DNA of 64,000 nucleotides, taken from assembly GCA_024449915.1 (NCBI GenBank), contig JAMZAV010000052.1, positions 248,001 to 312,000 on the forward strand, given 5' to 3'. This stretch comes from Sweltsa coloradensis. Its lineage: Eukaryota; Arthropoda; Insecta; Plecoptera; Chloroperlidae. Below, one piece after another: positions 1 to 10,161 of this stretch (the stretch's first letter is position 1; each line of letters starts with the position of its first letter). Position numbers and translations under genes: made by a program. Below the pieces are notes generated by a model that searched no databases, was not told the DNA's origin, and saw only the letters and a program-made list of their open reading frames with translations.

Positions 1-532
1 AAAAATAACAACTTAAAAATTATCGACGAAAGTATGCTAAATCTAGTAAAATGCCACCATTTGCAATGTCAAAAATCAAAATTTTCTGGGGCTATGCGCC
101 CCAGACCCGCACTAGCTGGGAGCCCCCATTGTACCAGAATTCATATTTGTTCAGAACCGTTTGTTTCATGGGTAGTTCTTAAAGTGTTTAATTGCCCCCC
201 CCCCCCTACCTAAATGCACTTGCTTCGCCACTAACAAATTTTTAATTTTAAATTACGATGACGTCATTGACACTTTTGCTAAGGAAAAGGGGGGGGGGGG
301 GGGAAACGCTTGCCAATGCCTGATTTGAGCGACTACAACGGACGAGACTATATGGCCAGGGAAATTATGTATTATGGTGATCAAGTTGCATTGCTAGTTA
401 CTAGTTACCTACTTTTTCTTTTTTAGCTAAAACGCACGCATATTATGTTTTTCAGCTTGTTGAAATAAGGGGGGGGGGGGGCGTATTTTTGTTTTAGCCT
501 ATGGGCGCCAAATGTCTTAATCCGGCCCTGCG
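1..532. other. Repeat-like sequence, no gene
   Basis: No coding region is recognised. There is a C tract near 195-206 and G tracts near 289-303 and 469-481. A TGACGTCA CRE-like octamer lies at 259-266. The stretch at 77-125 (a GGGGC...GCCCC mini-hairpin followed by CCAGACCC) resembles GC-rich ends of transposon relics seen again near 36.4 kb and 59.4 kb. Confidence 0.5.
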
Positions 533-883
533 TACAGGGTCGTCCAAAAAGTGAATTTGGAGGATGATTTTTAACAGTTTTTATTTTTATGCGGCCGAAT
601 CGTTAGCGAAATTTATTTTTTCCTTTTGATTCGTGTAAAGAATGTTAAATACAATATTATCTACATTTTTTGTTTTCTTGCGTGTCCCGGAAATAAAATG
701 TTTGTCTTTTTCGAAAAAGAAGTCAAAATGATCCTAAGTTGCCCTACTTTAGACATGAAAATGTACATCATGTAATATTAATGTCGATATTATATTGAGT
801 TTGGTGGTCAGTAGTCTGGTTCATCTTCGTCTTCATCTTCACTCTCAACAACGTGCATTGTCTTGTGTTTCCAAAATATTAAC

Positions 884-1270
884 TTACTCATTTGGGAGCA
901 CGTTGCCTTCGGTCCACGTGTAGAGAAGTCCATCCGGGGTTACCGACCAGCCATGATTTAGGGGTTCAGTTATGTCGGGCACTGCGTCTGTTGCTTTACT
1001 CCATATTATTGCTTGATAATTTACACGCAGGATATGCAACCGTAAAGATGATCTGCATGGTGGTAGTAAGCTGAGATCAGTGCTGCTGTAGTTTGTCAGT
1101 GGTTTAGACAGTGATTTTTGAAATCGTTTGCGAAAAAGATGGTAGGTAGTTTCATTTACATCAGCAGTACTGGTCTCCCCATACATAAGGCAAACAAATC
1201 TTTCTAATTGGTCGCACGTAGTTTCTTCAACATGTAACCGAGGTGCCAAGAGATAAGAAAGTGTTCTCAA
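884..1270 (-). pseudogene. Transposon-associated ORF fragment (family of unknown function)
   Basis: About 128 codons are open on the minus strand. The core, LLPPCRSSLRLHILRVNYQA followed by IIW and a GW segment, matches from memory an abundant family of uncharacterised, repeat-encoded proteins of invertebrates. Other members carry the motif LPPT..AL..H..RANYQA..W, often followed by a cysteine-rich C-terminus. No methionine start fits the upstream part and the cysteine-rich tail is missing, so this is a partial coding remnant. A splice-donor-like GTAAGT follows the stop. It lies inside the inverted-repeat element at 533-1865 and was probably carried by it. No function is assigned. Confidence 0.45.
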
Positions 1271-1528
1271 ATTCGGGGTGTTTCTCTAATAGTTTTAAAG
1301 GCAAAAGTTTTCCTCTTCTAACAAAAGAACTTGTGGTGTCGCAACCAGTAAACGCGTGAAATGGCGTAAGATATAATTTTGCCCCTCTCTAAGTAATTAC
1401 TTTTTTGATGTCAACAATTCTTCTCTTTTGTCTCCAAAGCCAGTATCTAAAAGTACTTGTTGGTTTACTTGCTGCGCGTATTTCAATAAGAGGATGAAGA
1501 CGTCAGTGTCAGGAGAACGAACAATGAT

Positions 1529-1591
1529 GCTAAAACTCACTGCCTCCTAGATGTTCGTCGTGGCGAACATCTAGGAGGCAGTGCTAAAACT
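1529..1591. repeat. Hairpin insertion flanked by 9-bp direct repeats
   Basis: A near-perfect hairpin, about 19-20 bp per arm with the left arm reading CACTGCCTCCTAGATGTTCG around a 6-base loop, fills 1538-1582. It is bracketed by the direct repeat GCTAAAACT at 1529-1537 and 1583-1591. Removing hairpin plus one repeat would restore a continuous sequence, so it looks like an insertion with target duplication. Confidence 0.75.
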
Positions 1592-2127
1592 AGTGTCATA
1601 TCGAGATGCTGCATGACAACAGTGGACCATCATTCGACTATCGGCGTCTTCTTGTGTAGATTGCAGCTCTTCGATGGTCGATTTAGTCACAGTGTTTGTA
1701 AAATAAAATATTTGTAAATAAAAATATGCATATAGCATTCTATTTTCAAATCATGACACGAATCTAAAGGCTAAAATAGATTTTGTACAACGACTTGGCA
1801 TTAAAAAAATTAAAATGGTTAAAAATCAAATCATCTCCAAATTTTACTTTTTGGACGCGCCTGTACGCCGCATCCACCACTGGCCAACTGGCCAACAAGT
1901 TGATTTCTACAAAATAATATCAACCCTAACATAATTTATCAGTTTTAAGCAAAACGGGCAATTTGGGGCCATTTTGACTTTGATTTTGGAAAACTCAAAA
2001 TTGCTTTTTCCGGGACATACGAGAAAATAAAAATATGCTTAACATTATATTTTCAAATCCTTACATGAATCTAAAGACCTAAAATAGATTTTGTAAAACG
2101 ATTTGGTTATATATATATATATATATA

Positions 2128-2211
2128 TATGTTAGTACTTTAGACAGAAATTAAAAAAGTGACTACACCGGTGTAGTCACTTTTTTAATTTCTGTCTAAA
2201 GTACTAACATA
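2128..2211. repeat. Perfect 84-bp palindrome
   Basis: The two halves are exact reverse complements meeting at ACACCGGTGT. Each arm contains TAGACAGAAATTAAAAAAGT, so the end facing the centre has a run of T on the opposite strand, like a Pol III terminator. The flanking sequence, with a CGCCATAGTCGCCTACTATA stretch, reappears at 5115-5145 next to a tRNA-like fragment. This suggests a tRNA-bearing inverted-repeat element that has lost its centre. It sits between TA microsatellites. Confidence 0.9.
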
Positions 2212-2314
2212 ACAGCGCCATAGTCGCCTACTATAAAGCCAAGTTTAAACATATATATACTATATATATATATATGCATATAAAGATTTTAAGCATAAGC
2301 CCGCTTTAAGGACA

Positions 2315-2450
2315 TAGTTATTGATACATAGCAGTTGTCGAAAAAGTTTGCCCCGACTGGGGTTCGAACCCAGAACCTCCGGCTTAACGTGCCATAGCTC
2401 TACCAATTGAGCCACCGGGACCACAGAACAAACCTTTAGTTAACTGCTAT
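2315..2450 (-). mobile_element. tRNA-like gene enclosed in inverted repeats, copy 1 (tRNA on minus strand)
   Basis: Positions 2350-2421 on the minus strand fold as a cloverleaf: acceptor GTCCCGG with TCGGGGC, D-arm GCTCAATTGGTAGAGC, anticodon loop ACGTTAA (anticodon GTT, Asn) and T-arm CTGGGTTCGAACCCCAG. Position 33 is C instead of T and two anticodon-stem pairs are weak, so a working tRNA is unlikely. On the left lies ATAGCAGTTGTCGAAAAAGT followed by TTGCC. On the right lies an imperfect inverted counterpart (near 2427-2449). The 80 bp to the left (2276-2349) are repeated almost exactly at 2573-2646. Confidence 0.75.
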
Positions 2451-2614
2451 TTGTTGTGAATGTTGACCTCCATGACATAAATCCAACAGAAGACTGCAAT
2501 GTAGCTGTCAAATCTGAAAGATCACATGAATAAATCCAAACACATCTCATCTCCCATGAGTTGGGTAGTATGAATATAAAGATTTTAAGCATAAGCCCGC
2601 TTTAAGGACATAGT
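2451..2614. repeat. Spacer and direct repeat between the two tRNA-like copies
   Basis: The sequence from about 2573 (ATAAAGATTTTAAGCATAAG) repeats the one beginning near 2280. Nothing coding is seen. Confidence 0.6.
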
Positions 2615-2755
2615 TATTGATACATAGCAGTTGTCGAAAAAGTTTGCCCAATTGCTCAATTGCTCAATTGGTAGAGCTATGGCACGTTAAGCCGGAGGTT
2701 CTGGGTTCGAACCCCAGTCGGGGCAAACTTTTTCGACAACTGCTATGTATCAATA
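2615..2755 (+). mobile_element. tRNA-like gene in perfect 35-bp inverted repeats, copy 2 (tRNA on plus strand)
   Basis: The 35-bp arms at 2615-2649 and 2721-2755 are exact reverse complements; the left arm includes ATACATAGCAGTTGTCGAAA. Between them lies the same tRNA-like sequence as in copy 1, now on the plus strand: anticodon stem-loop and T-arm are identical. The 5' acceptor half is replaced by a triplicated TTGCTCAA-type motif (2650-2670). The left arm and the 40 bp outside it match copy 1, so the tRNA-like core is inverted relative to a common flank. A (TA)n run follows from 2755. Confidence 0.8.
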
Positions 2756-4430
2756 TATATATATATATATATATATTTAAAATAAAAACAGTTGAAAATC
2801 ATCCCAAAATTACTTTTTGGACGCCCATGTACGCCGAATCCACCACTGGCCAACTAGCCAACAAGTGGATTTCTATTAAAAAAATATTTACCCTAACATA
2901 ATATATCAGTTTTAACCAAAACGGTCAATTTAAGGCCATTTTGACTTTGATTTTGGAAAACTCAAAATTGTTATTTCCGGGACAAACGAAAAAATAAAAA
3001 TATGCTTAACATTTTTTTTTTCAAATCCTCACATGAATCTAAAGCCCAAAATGATTTTGTTCAACGATGTGGCACTAAAAAAATAAAAACAGTTGAAAAT
3101 CATCCCCAAAATTTACTTTTTGGACGCCCCTGTACACCGCATCCACCACTGGCCAACTGGCCAACAAGTGAATTTCTACTAAATAAAACAATTCTAACAT
3201 AATTTATCAGTTTTAACAAAACGGGAATTTGGGGCCATTTTGACTTTGATTTTGGAAAACTCAAAATTGCTTTTTCCGGGACATACGAGAAAATAAAAAT
3301 ATGCTTAACATTATATTTTCAAATCCTTACATGAATCTAAAGCCTAAAAATAGATTTTGTCCAACGATTTGGCATAAAACAAAATAAAAACAGTTGAAAA
3401 TCATCCCCAAAATTTACTTTTTGTACGCCCCTGTACGCCGCATCCACCACTGGCCAACTAGCCAACAAGTAGATTTCTACTAACAAATATTCACCCTAAC
3501 ATAATTTATCAGTTTTAACCAAAACGGGCAATTTGGGGCCATTTTGACTTTGATTTTGGAAAACTCAAAATTGTTATTTCCGGGACATACGAGAAAATAA
3601 AAATATGCTTAACATTATATTTTCAAATCCTTACATGAATCTAAAGCCTAAAATAGATTTTGTCCAACGATTTGGCATAAAAAAAAATAAAAACAGATGA
3701 AAATCATCCCCAAAACTTACCTTTGGACGGCCCTGTACGCCGCATCCACCACAGGCCAACTGGCCAACAAGTGGATTTCTACTAACAAATATTCACCCTA
3801 ACATAATTTATCAGTTTTAACCAAAACGGGCAATTTGGGGCCATTTTGACTTTGATTTTGGAAAAATCAAAAAAGTTATTTCCGGTACATACAAGAAAAT
3901 AAAAATATGGATAAAATTCTATTTGTCATTCCTTACACGAATCAAAAGTCAAAAATAGATTTCGTTCAACGGTTTGGCCTTAAAAAAATAAAACCATTTA
4001 CAAAAAGACAGCACAATTGACCCTTTGGGCACCCCTGCACCCCGCACCCACCACTAGCCAACTAGCCAACAAGTGAATTTCTACTAACAAATATTCACCC
4101 TAACATAATTTATCAGTTTTAACCAAAACGGGCAATTTGGGGCCATTTTGACTTTGATTTTGGAAAACTCAAAAAAGTTATTTCCGGTACATACAAGAAA
4201 ATAAAATATGGATAAAATTCTATTTGTCATTCCTTACACGAATCAAAAGTCAAAAATAGATTTCGTTCAACGGTTTGGCCTTAAAAAAATAAAAACATTT
4301 ACAAAAAAAACAGCACAATTGACCCTTTGGGCACCCCTGCACCCCGCCCCCACCACTAGCCAACTGGCCAACAAGTGAATTTCTACTCCAAAATAACCAC
4401 CCTAACATAATATATGGGTCTCCATTTCTC

Positions 4431-5105
4431 CGCAAAGGGGGGCGGGGGGGGGGGGGGGGGGAGGGTCTATGTATCCAATGCATAGATAGGTACTAATATA
4501 CCAAGATGTATAGGCCTAAAACCAAAGCGTAGATACAAATATACCCCATATAAAACGCATATATATTAATATACCACGTATCCAAAGCATAGATATGAAT
4601 ATACATCAAAAATCTAAAACATAGATACTAATTTACCATGTATCCCAAACTCCAAAGTATAGAGATACTGATGTACCCTGCACCCAAAGCAAATGTACGC
4701 TGCGCCATATCCAAAGCATTAATACAAAATACCTCACATCCAAAGGATATAAGCCTATACCCAACACCAAAATCATAACAGCATGTGCTAATATACCCCA
4801 GCAACCCCATATCCAAAGCATAGATATCAATACCCCAAATCCAACACATAGATACTAAAATATACCCCGTATCCAAAGCATATACCAATATAGCCCACAC
4901 CTGAAGCGTATGTACTAATATACGCCATATCCAAAGCATTAATACAAAATATATACCCCACATACAAAGGATATATATATATATTGATGTACTTAACACC
5001 CAAAGGATATGTACTAATATACCCTATATCCAAAGCATAGCCAAGATACGAAAATACCCCACATCCAAAGCATCAATACAAAATATACCCACATCCAAAG
5101 TATAC
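4431..5105. repeat. G18 tract and AT-rich minisatellite
   Basis: A G run at about 4444-4461 is followed from about 4490 by imperfect tandem units of roughly 30-35 bp, of the type ATACCCCATATCCAAAGCAT followed by AGATACTAAT. There are about 18-20 units. Overlapping minus-strand ORFs rich in ISTYALDMGY-like repeats are by-products. Confidence 0.85.
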
Positions 5106-5392
5106 CTTGGTTTGGTTTTATAGTAGGCGACTATGACGCTGTTATGTGGGTACTATAGACAGAAATTAAAAAAGTGTCTCCACCGGGGATTGAACCCGAG
5201 AAGAAACTAGGAAAGCAATTTCAGCATTTTAGAGCGTTTTGACATCTCTAAATGAGAGCATTTTGGAGCGTTTTGACATCTCTAAATGAGTGATTCTTGT
5301 TCGAATCAGTCCCGGCGGGCAGCCCCGGGGCCCGAGCTTCGCCTGTTGCCTCCTCCTAAACCTTTTAGGTAAAATTACGAAATATTGCTTAC
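5106..5392. repeat. tRNA-like element fragment and 34-bp tandem duplication
   Basis: At 5115-5200 the flank and arm of the 2128-2211 palindrome recur (TAGACAGAAATTAAAAAAGT). They are followed by CTCCACCGGGGATTGAACCC, a tRNA T-arm/B-box on the minus strand. At 5224-5290 a unit containing GAGCGTTTTGACATCTCTAA occurs twice in tandem. This lies in the intron downstream of SLC9C exon 5. Confidence 0.65.
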
Positions 5393-5569
5393 CAAGTGCT
5401 TCGCCCGCAATGAGGTACGTGAAGTAAGTAGCAACTAGGGTGAAGGTGGTGCATGCAACCGGATCGTTGTAAACGAAGGACATGAGGAAGACCGCTACTT
5501 TACCGACGGCGAAGCCGAGTAGAGGCTCACCCAAAACTGTTGCAACGATAAGCCAGAACACCTCGAGGC
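5393..5569 (-). CDS. SLC9C-like exon 5
   Basis: The acceptor is TTTCTATAG and the donor is G|GTAAGC. The 177-nt exon is phase 1 in and out. It encodes LEVFWLIVATVLGEPLLGFA and then YNDPVACTTFTLVATYFTYL, hydrophobic helices resembling the sNHE middle exchanger region. The reading beyond the donor is intronic. Confidence 0.8.
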
Positions 5570-8500
5570 CTATAGAAAGACAATGATAAAAAAGGGTCTT
5601 ATAGTCGATGAGGATTTTTACCATATTATCGTCATTGACATTGGTCTTAGTTTTATTTCTTCAAATAAAAAAATAAAAAGTAAATCGTATTTAGAGTCTA
5701 CCCACTCAGTCATATAACTGATTTTCATTGGGGGACAGTAAACCAAAGCGACCCTGTAAGCACCGACGCAATCGACGAGTGAACGATAACCAACCAAAGA
5801 TCGATATTTTTTTAATAGGGACTATAATATATCAGTGGTATGGACATTGCGAACACTTGCGGATCGTCGATTGCGTCGGGGCCTACAGGGTTGGCTTGGT
5901 CGCTTTGATTTAAAGTCCCCCCACTGAAAATCAGTTATATAACTGAGTGGGCAGACTCTAAATACTATTAATTTATGTATTTATTTATTTATTTATTTAA
6001 CGCCAGAATCAACAAGGCCGATTCAGACAACTTTAAATTTATTATGTGCCTCGTTGCTAGGACAGCTCCAAAGTCACCGTTTACAAATTCCTAAGACAAG
6101 AACTTATGGACTTAAAAGTCCAAATCAGAAGTTTCAAAACTTCTGACTTTAGCGGGAATCGAACCCTGGACCTTCTGCATTGGAAGCAGAGATGCTAACC
6201 ACAAGACCAACTAGCCACACACACGTGCAGTACTACTTAGTAAAAAGTAATGTTTGTGTAACTAAATAGGATATTAAATAAATAAATTATCACTTGATAA
6301 AATTAACCACGCACGATTAGGAAAAATGCCCCTAAGAATGTAATATCCAGGTATTTGTATTGGTAGACAATCTCGTATGACCGAAGTCACCGAACTGTGG
6401 GCCCCCCGGGGGTCAGCTTCGTCCATTTCAAGGTCATTTTGGTGCAAATATTATGTGCGATGAAATTTAGTATTTATTTTTAACCAAGTAAATTCCTCTC
6501 GATAGGCTGTCAAAGCTAACCAAAAGTAAAACCAATAATTTGTTTGGTGAATTTCTAGAGAAAGGTGAGAAAAGTATCGCTTGGAATGCAAATACGAACA
6601 TGGTTTTTCATAAAGTTATTTTTAAATAATAGAATAGGGTAATGTTTTTTTTAAGTTTTTAGCTTACGTAACGCGGTAAAAATATCTTGTGAGAGTTAAA
6701 TAATTCGAAATCCGCGCGTCGCGCTCCTAGTAACATTTATTTCTATTGCACAGTTGGTACTCGTGCAAATACTAAACAAGAATCACCTGTAACCTGTGCT
6801 GTCATCATCAGCTGATGCTTGACACACACAGTGTTTGACGTTAATGTCATTTTACGCAGTCTGTCGTTTATAAACGTTCTTTTAAAGTGCTTAATTTGAG
6901 TGTTATATTATTATTATTTCAGTCGTGAATTGCCGATAAATTTCGGTAAGACAATAAATGTCCATTGGAGTGTTATTGTTGGTAGGCTACTAGGCCTAGG
7001 ATATTGGTGTGGGCGACGGTGTAGCCTAGCCCTAGGCTAGGGTGCCTCGCCAGGTCTTTGATATGGCGAGCTTTTTAGCAAAGCGAAATGAAACTTTAAT
7101 ATCTATTCCTGAAGTTGAGTATTCAGAAAATGTCACACTATATCATATTCTGGTTCGTATTGGAGATGTTTGGTGGTCAGTCCCACATCGTTACAATGAC
7201 TTCGTCGAGCTACATGAGAAACTTGTCAGCGACCACGGCGTGTCCAAGGACATTCTGCCACCCAAGAAAGTGATAGGTAATCGAGATCCCACGTTCATCG
7301 AAAAGCGACGTCAAGCACTTACAGCGTACCTTACAAACATTGTTAAGTTCTTACAGATAACAATGCCTAGGGACCTTGCACTTTTCTTAGATTTTCATAA
7401 ATATGAAATATTGTTCCTTCTCCAGAATCTTGCCTTAAAGTTTTTTAGTGAGGGTGATACCTTGCTAGAAATGTCAAGGAGTTATTTGTTCTCTCCCTTA
7501 GAGCTTCACGCAATCAGTGAAAGAATTAAGCAACCTTGTCCACCACTCGAAATCACGGACAAACGGCTTGACTTCAGTCACGTATTAGATTTCTGCTGCC
7601 AGCTTACAAGTGTGGCTGTGAAAGGTAGCCACATGGCTGTTCAAACGAGCAATATTGTTCCCAACTTGCTACTATTTGAGCTTTCCGCATTCAAGGCAGC
7701 TGAAGTACTTGTACTTCAGTACCGGGTATGTACATGTTGCTAACATTTACAATATGGGAGTATTACGAGACACTATTGTGTCTTTGAGTATACACTATTC
7801 GGAATTGAAAAGTATCTCTCATGTTTTATTATGTGATGATGTCCATAAAGACGTCTCAAATGCAGAAAGAAACTACTCGTGGAAAAAAATTGTCGAAGCA
7901 AATTTTAGTTTTAACGTTATCGAAGAAATTGACGAGTCTGTTAAACTGATGCCTAGTCTCAAAGGCTTGAATTTGTCTAATAACAAAATTTGCACCTTGA
8001 ACAATCTAACAATGTTACCTCATTTGTCTCATCTTGATCTGTCGGCAAATAGTTTTATAGTTGCTGAAGAATTCCACATGAAACTGGGAAATATACTATC
8101 AATAAATTTGTCAGAAAACTCCTTAACGTCTCTTCAAGGTTTTTCCAAGCTCTATTCTCTTGAAAGTCTTGATCTTGGATTGAACCAGATTCAAGATATT
8201 GTTGAAATAAATCACGTGTGTAGTTTGCCCTGCCTTGAAAACCTTATTCTTACTGGTAATCCAGTCACCACTGTTTTAGACTACAGAGTAAAGGTACTCG
8301 AACAATTTGGCAGAAGAGCTACCGAAATTTGCCTTGATAATGAAAAGTCTACTCAAAAAGAACTAGACACTGTTGCAGTTCTTCAAGCGATAAGAATTGT
8401 GAAGGAAGGGCGTGCACCCGTGTTTCCATCAGATGTTCGATTGAGTCTGTAAACAATAACACTAAATTGTGTGCTGACAAGATAATGCACGGGACTCTAG

Positions 8501-10098
8501 GGTAAGAGCCTATAAACTATAAAGACCTAAACATTGAACAGAACGATCTACTGTTGCATGTGCGATGTTACAGCCCTAGGCCCTAAGCTACCGTGCTGAA
8601 AAATCGTGGCAAGAACTTGAATGATCTTGACAAGAATTTTCAGCAGGGATACTTAAGGCCACTCTACAATAGCCGGCAACGATTACTTTAGGCCTAAGTT
8701 TAAGCATGTAAGTGTAACTAGGTTTAGGCCCAACTATAATGGTTTTTAATCGTAACGATAATCTACGTTAGCCTACGAGTATAGTTATGGCGCCGTGGCA
8801 TGAGTGCACAATTATATTAATTCTCGTTGCCAGTGACTAAAATTCCTGCTAGGCCTACATAACCAACTGTAATGACAAATGACAATGTTCACCAATATTG
8901 ATCTTCCCATTGCCAGAATCAAACCAAAAAATCTTAATTTTAAAATTAATTTTTTGGTTTGATTCTGGCAATGGGAAGATCAATATTGGTGAACATTGTC
9001 ATTTGTCATTACAGTTGGTTTGATTCTGGCAATGGGAAGATCAATATTGGTGAACATTGTAATTTGTCATTACAGTTGGTTATGTAGGCCTAGCAGGAAT
9101 TTTAGTCACTGGCAACGAGAATTGTTGTATTATGTATGTAATATTGTGTTGAGAATTGTTGTAGTACGGTAATCAGTACCTACTAAACTTTAAAACAATG
9201 TTATCAAAATTATGCCATTCTTCAAGCTTCACCAAATCGCAGTTTGAGGATTTCATGGATTTTTATCATGGCCTAGATAACATCTAAGATTCTAATGTGG
9301 GCAGATTGGGAAGTTTAGTTATTTATTTATATATAACATCTAACCTATTCAGCTAAAAAACTGATTTACAAAGGAGGACAAGTTTATGGATGTAGGCCTA
9401 GTGCTATGCTAGGCCTATGCAAAGTGGCCCATTTAATTTTAAACACTATTTATAGGCCGTAACATCATTGTTGTTGCGAAAACATGGATCGATAACTTAG
9501 TTCATTTTAACAGTTTGTGAATCTCCATTTGTCCTATCAAAGCAAACACCTGTAGGGCCTACCAAATTTACAACGTAAAGAAATCAGTTGGATCAAATTA
9601 AAATCTGTCCATTGGGAATTATTTATTTGTGCACTGTAGACCGCAGCCTTCTAGTTGCCGTTACCATTATCATAACAGCGTCTGTTATCGTTGCCGGGCT
9701 ATAGGAGTGTGGGCTAGAGCATTAAACAACATGTAAGTTTGTTTAAAACCTACGACAGCTGTAGCCCCGCATGGTGATGTTTTTACACGTTACCGTATTT
9801 GCTCGATTGCAAGCCAATACTTAATGCAGGCATACTCCTCTGATTAAAAATTAAATGGTAAAGCACCCTTAAATTTGACATTGGTTCTAAGCAAATGTGC
9901 ATTTTTAAACTACAGAAATGCGTTAAAAAATGACCTACCCCTAAAACTGTTTCGGAAAAAGCGCACAGCAGAGCAGCTCAATATTGCTTTGCATGTAGGC
10001 ATCATCATTCATCATTCATCATGCACCTGTATCATCATGCGGGCATCAGTGCTCAGACCTATAGCTGTCATACATTTAAATAAATATTTTACAAGTTG

Positions 10099-10161
<63 letters not shown>

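Larger units (their letters stand above)
533..1865. mobile_element. DNA transposon with long terminal inverted repeats
   Basis: The left end begins TACAGGGTCGTCCAAAAAGT and the right end, read on the minus strand, begins TACAGGCGCGTCCAAAAAGT. The inverted similarity continues with interruptions for roughly 180-200 bp inward on each side and includes shared stretches GATGATTT, TTTTTAAC and TGATTCGTGT. The TACAGG end resembles Tc1/mariner-type termini, but no DDE transposase is visible, so the superfamily is unknown. A minus-strand ORF of a repeat-associated protein family lies inside, and a small hairpin insertion lies at 1529-1591. The right terminal repeat is the same sequence that makes up the satellite at 1866-4430. 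Confidence 0.65.
1866..4430. repeat. Tandem satellite, unit about 302 bp
   Basis: The landmark TGTACGCCGCATCC or close variants recurs near 1863, 2828, 3131, 3432, 3734, 4036 and 4338, a spacing of 300-304 bp except for the first interval. That interval is enlarged by roughly 660 bp of inserted palindromic and tRNA-like sequence (about 2102-2775). Each unit also carries CCACTGGCCAACTGGCCAAC and CCGGGACATACGAGAAAATA. The last units are the most diverged. Each unit contains the right terminal repeat of the neighbouring transposon (1690-1865), so the satellite is an amplified transposon end plus flank. Short ORFs here are not genes. Confidence 0.9.

Noticed and set aside
2350..2421. Functional tRNA-Asn gene
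   Set aside because: Position 33 is C, the anticodon stem is weak, and it is embedded in a repeated inverted-repeat element.
1866..4430. Regularly spaced repeats that might suggest a CRISPR array
   Set aside because: Units of about 302 bp are contiguous satellite in an animal genome, with no short repeat/unique spacer pattern.
4628..5033. Overlapping minus-strand ORFs with repeated tyrosine-rich peptides
   Set aside because: They follow the minisatellite unit; all frames are open because the repeat lacks stops.
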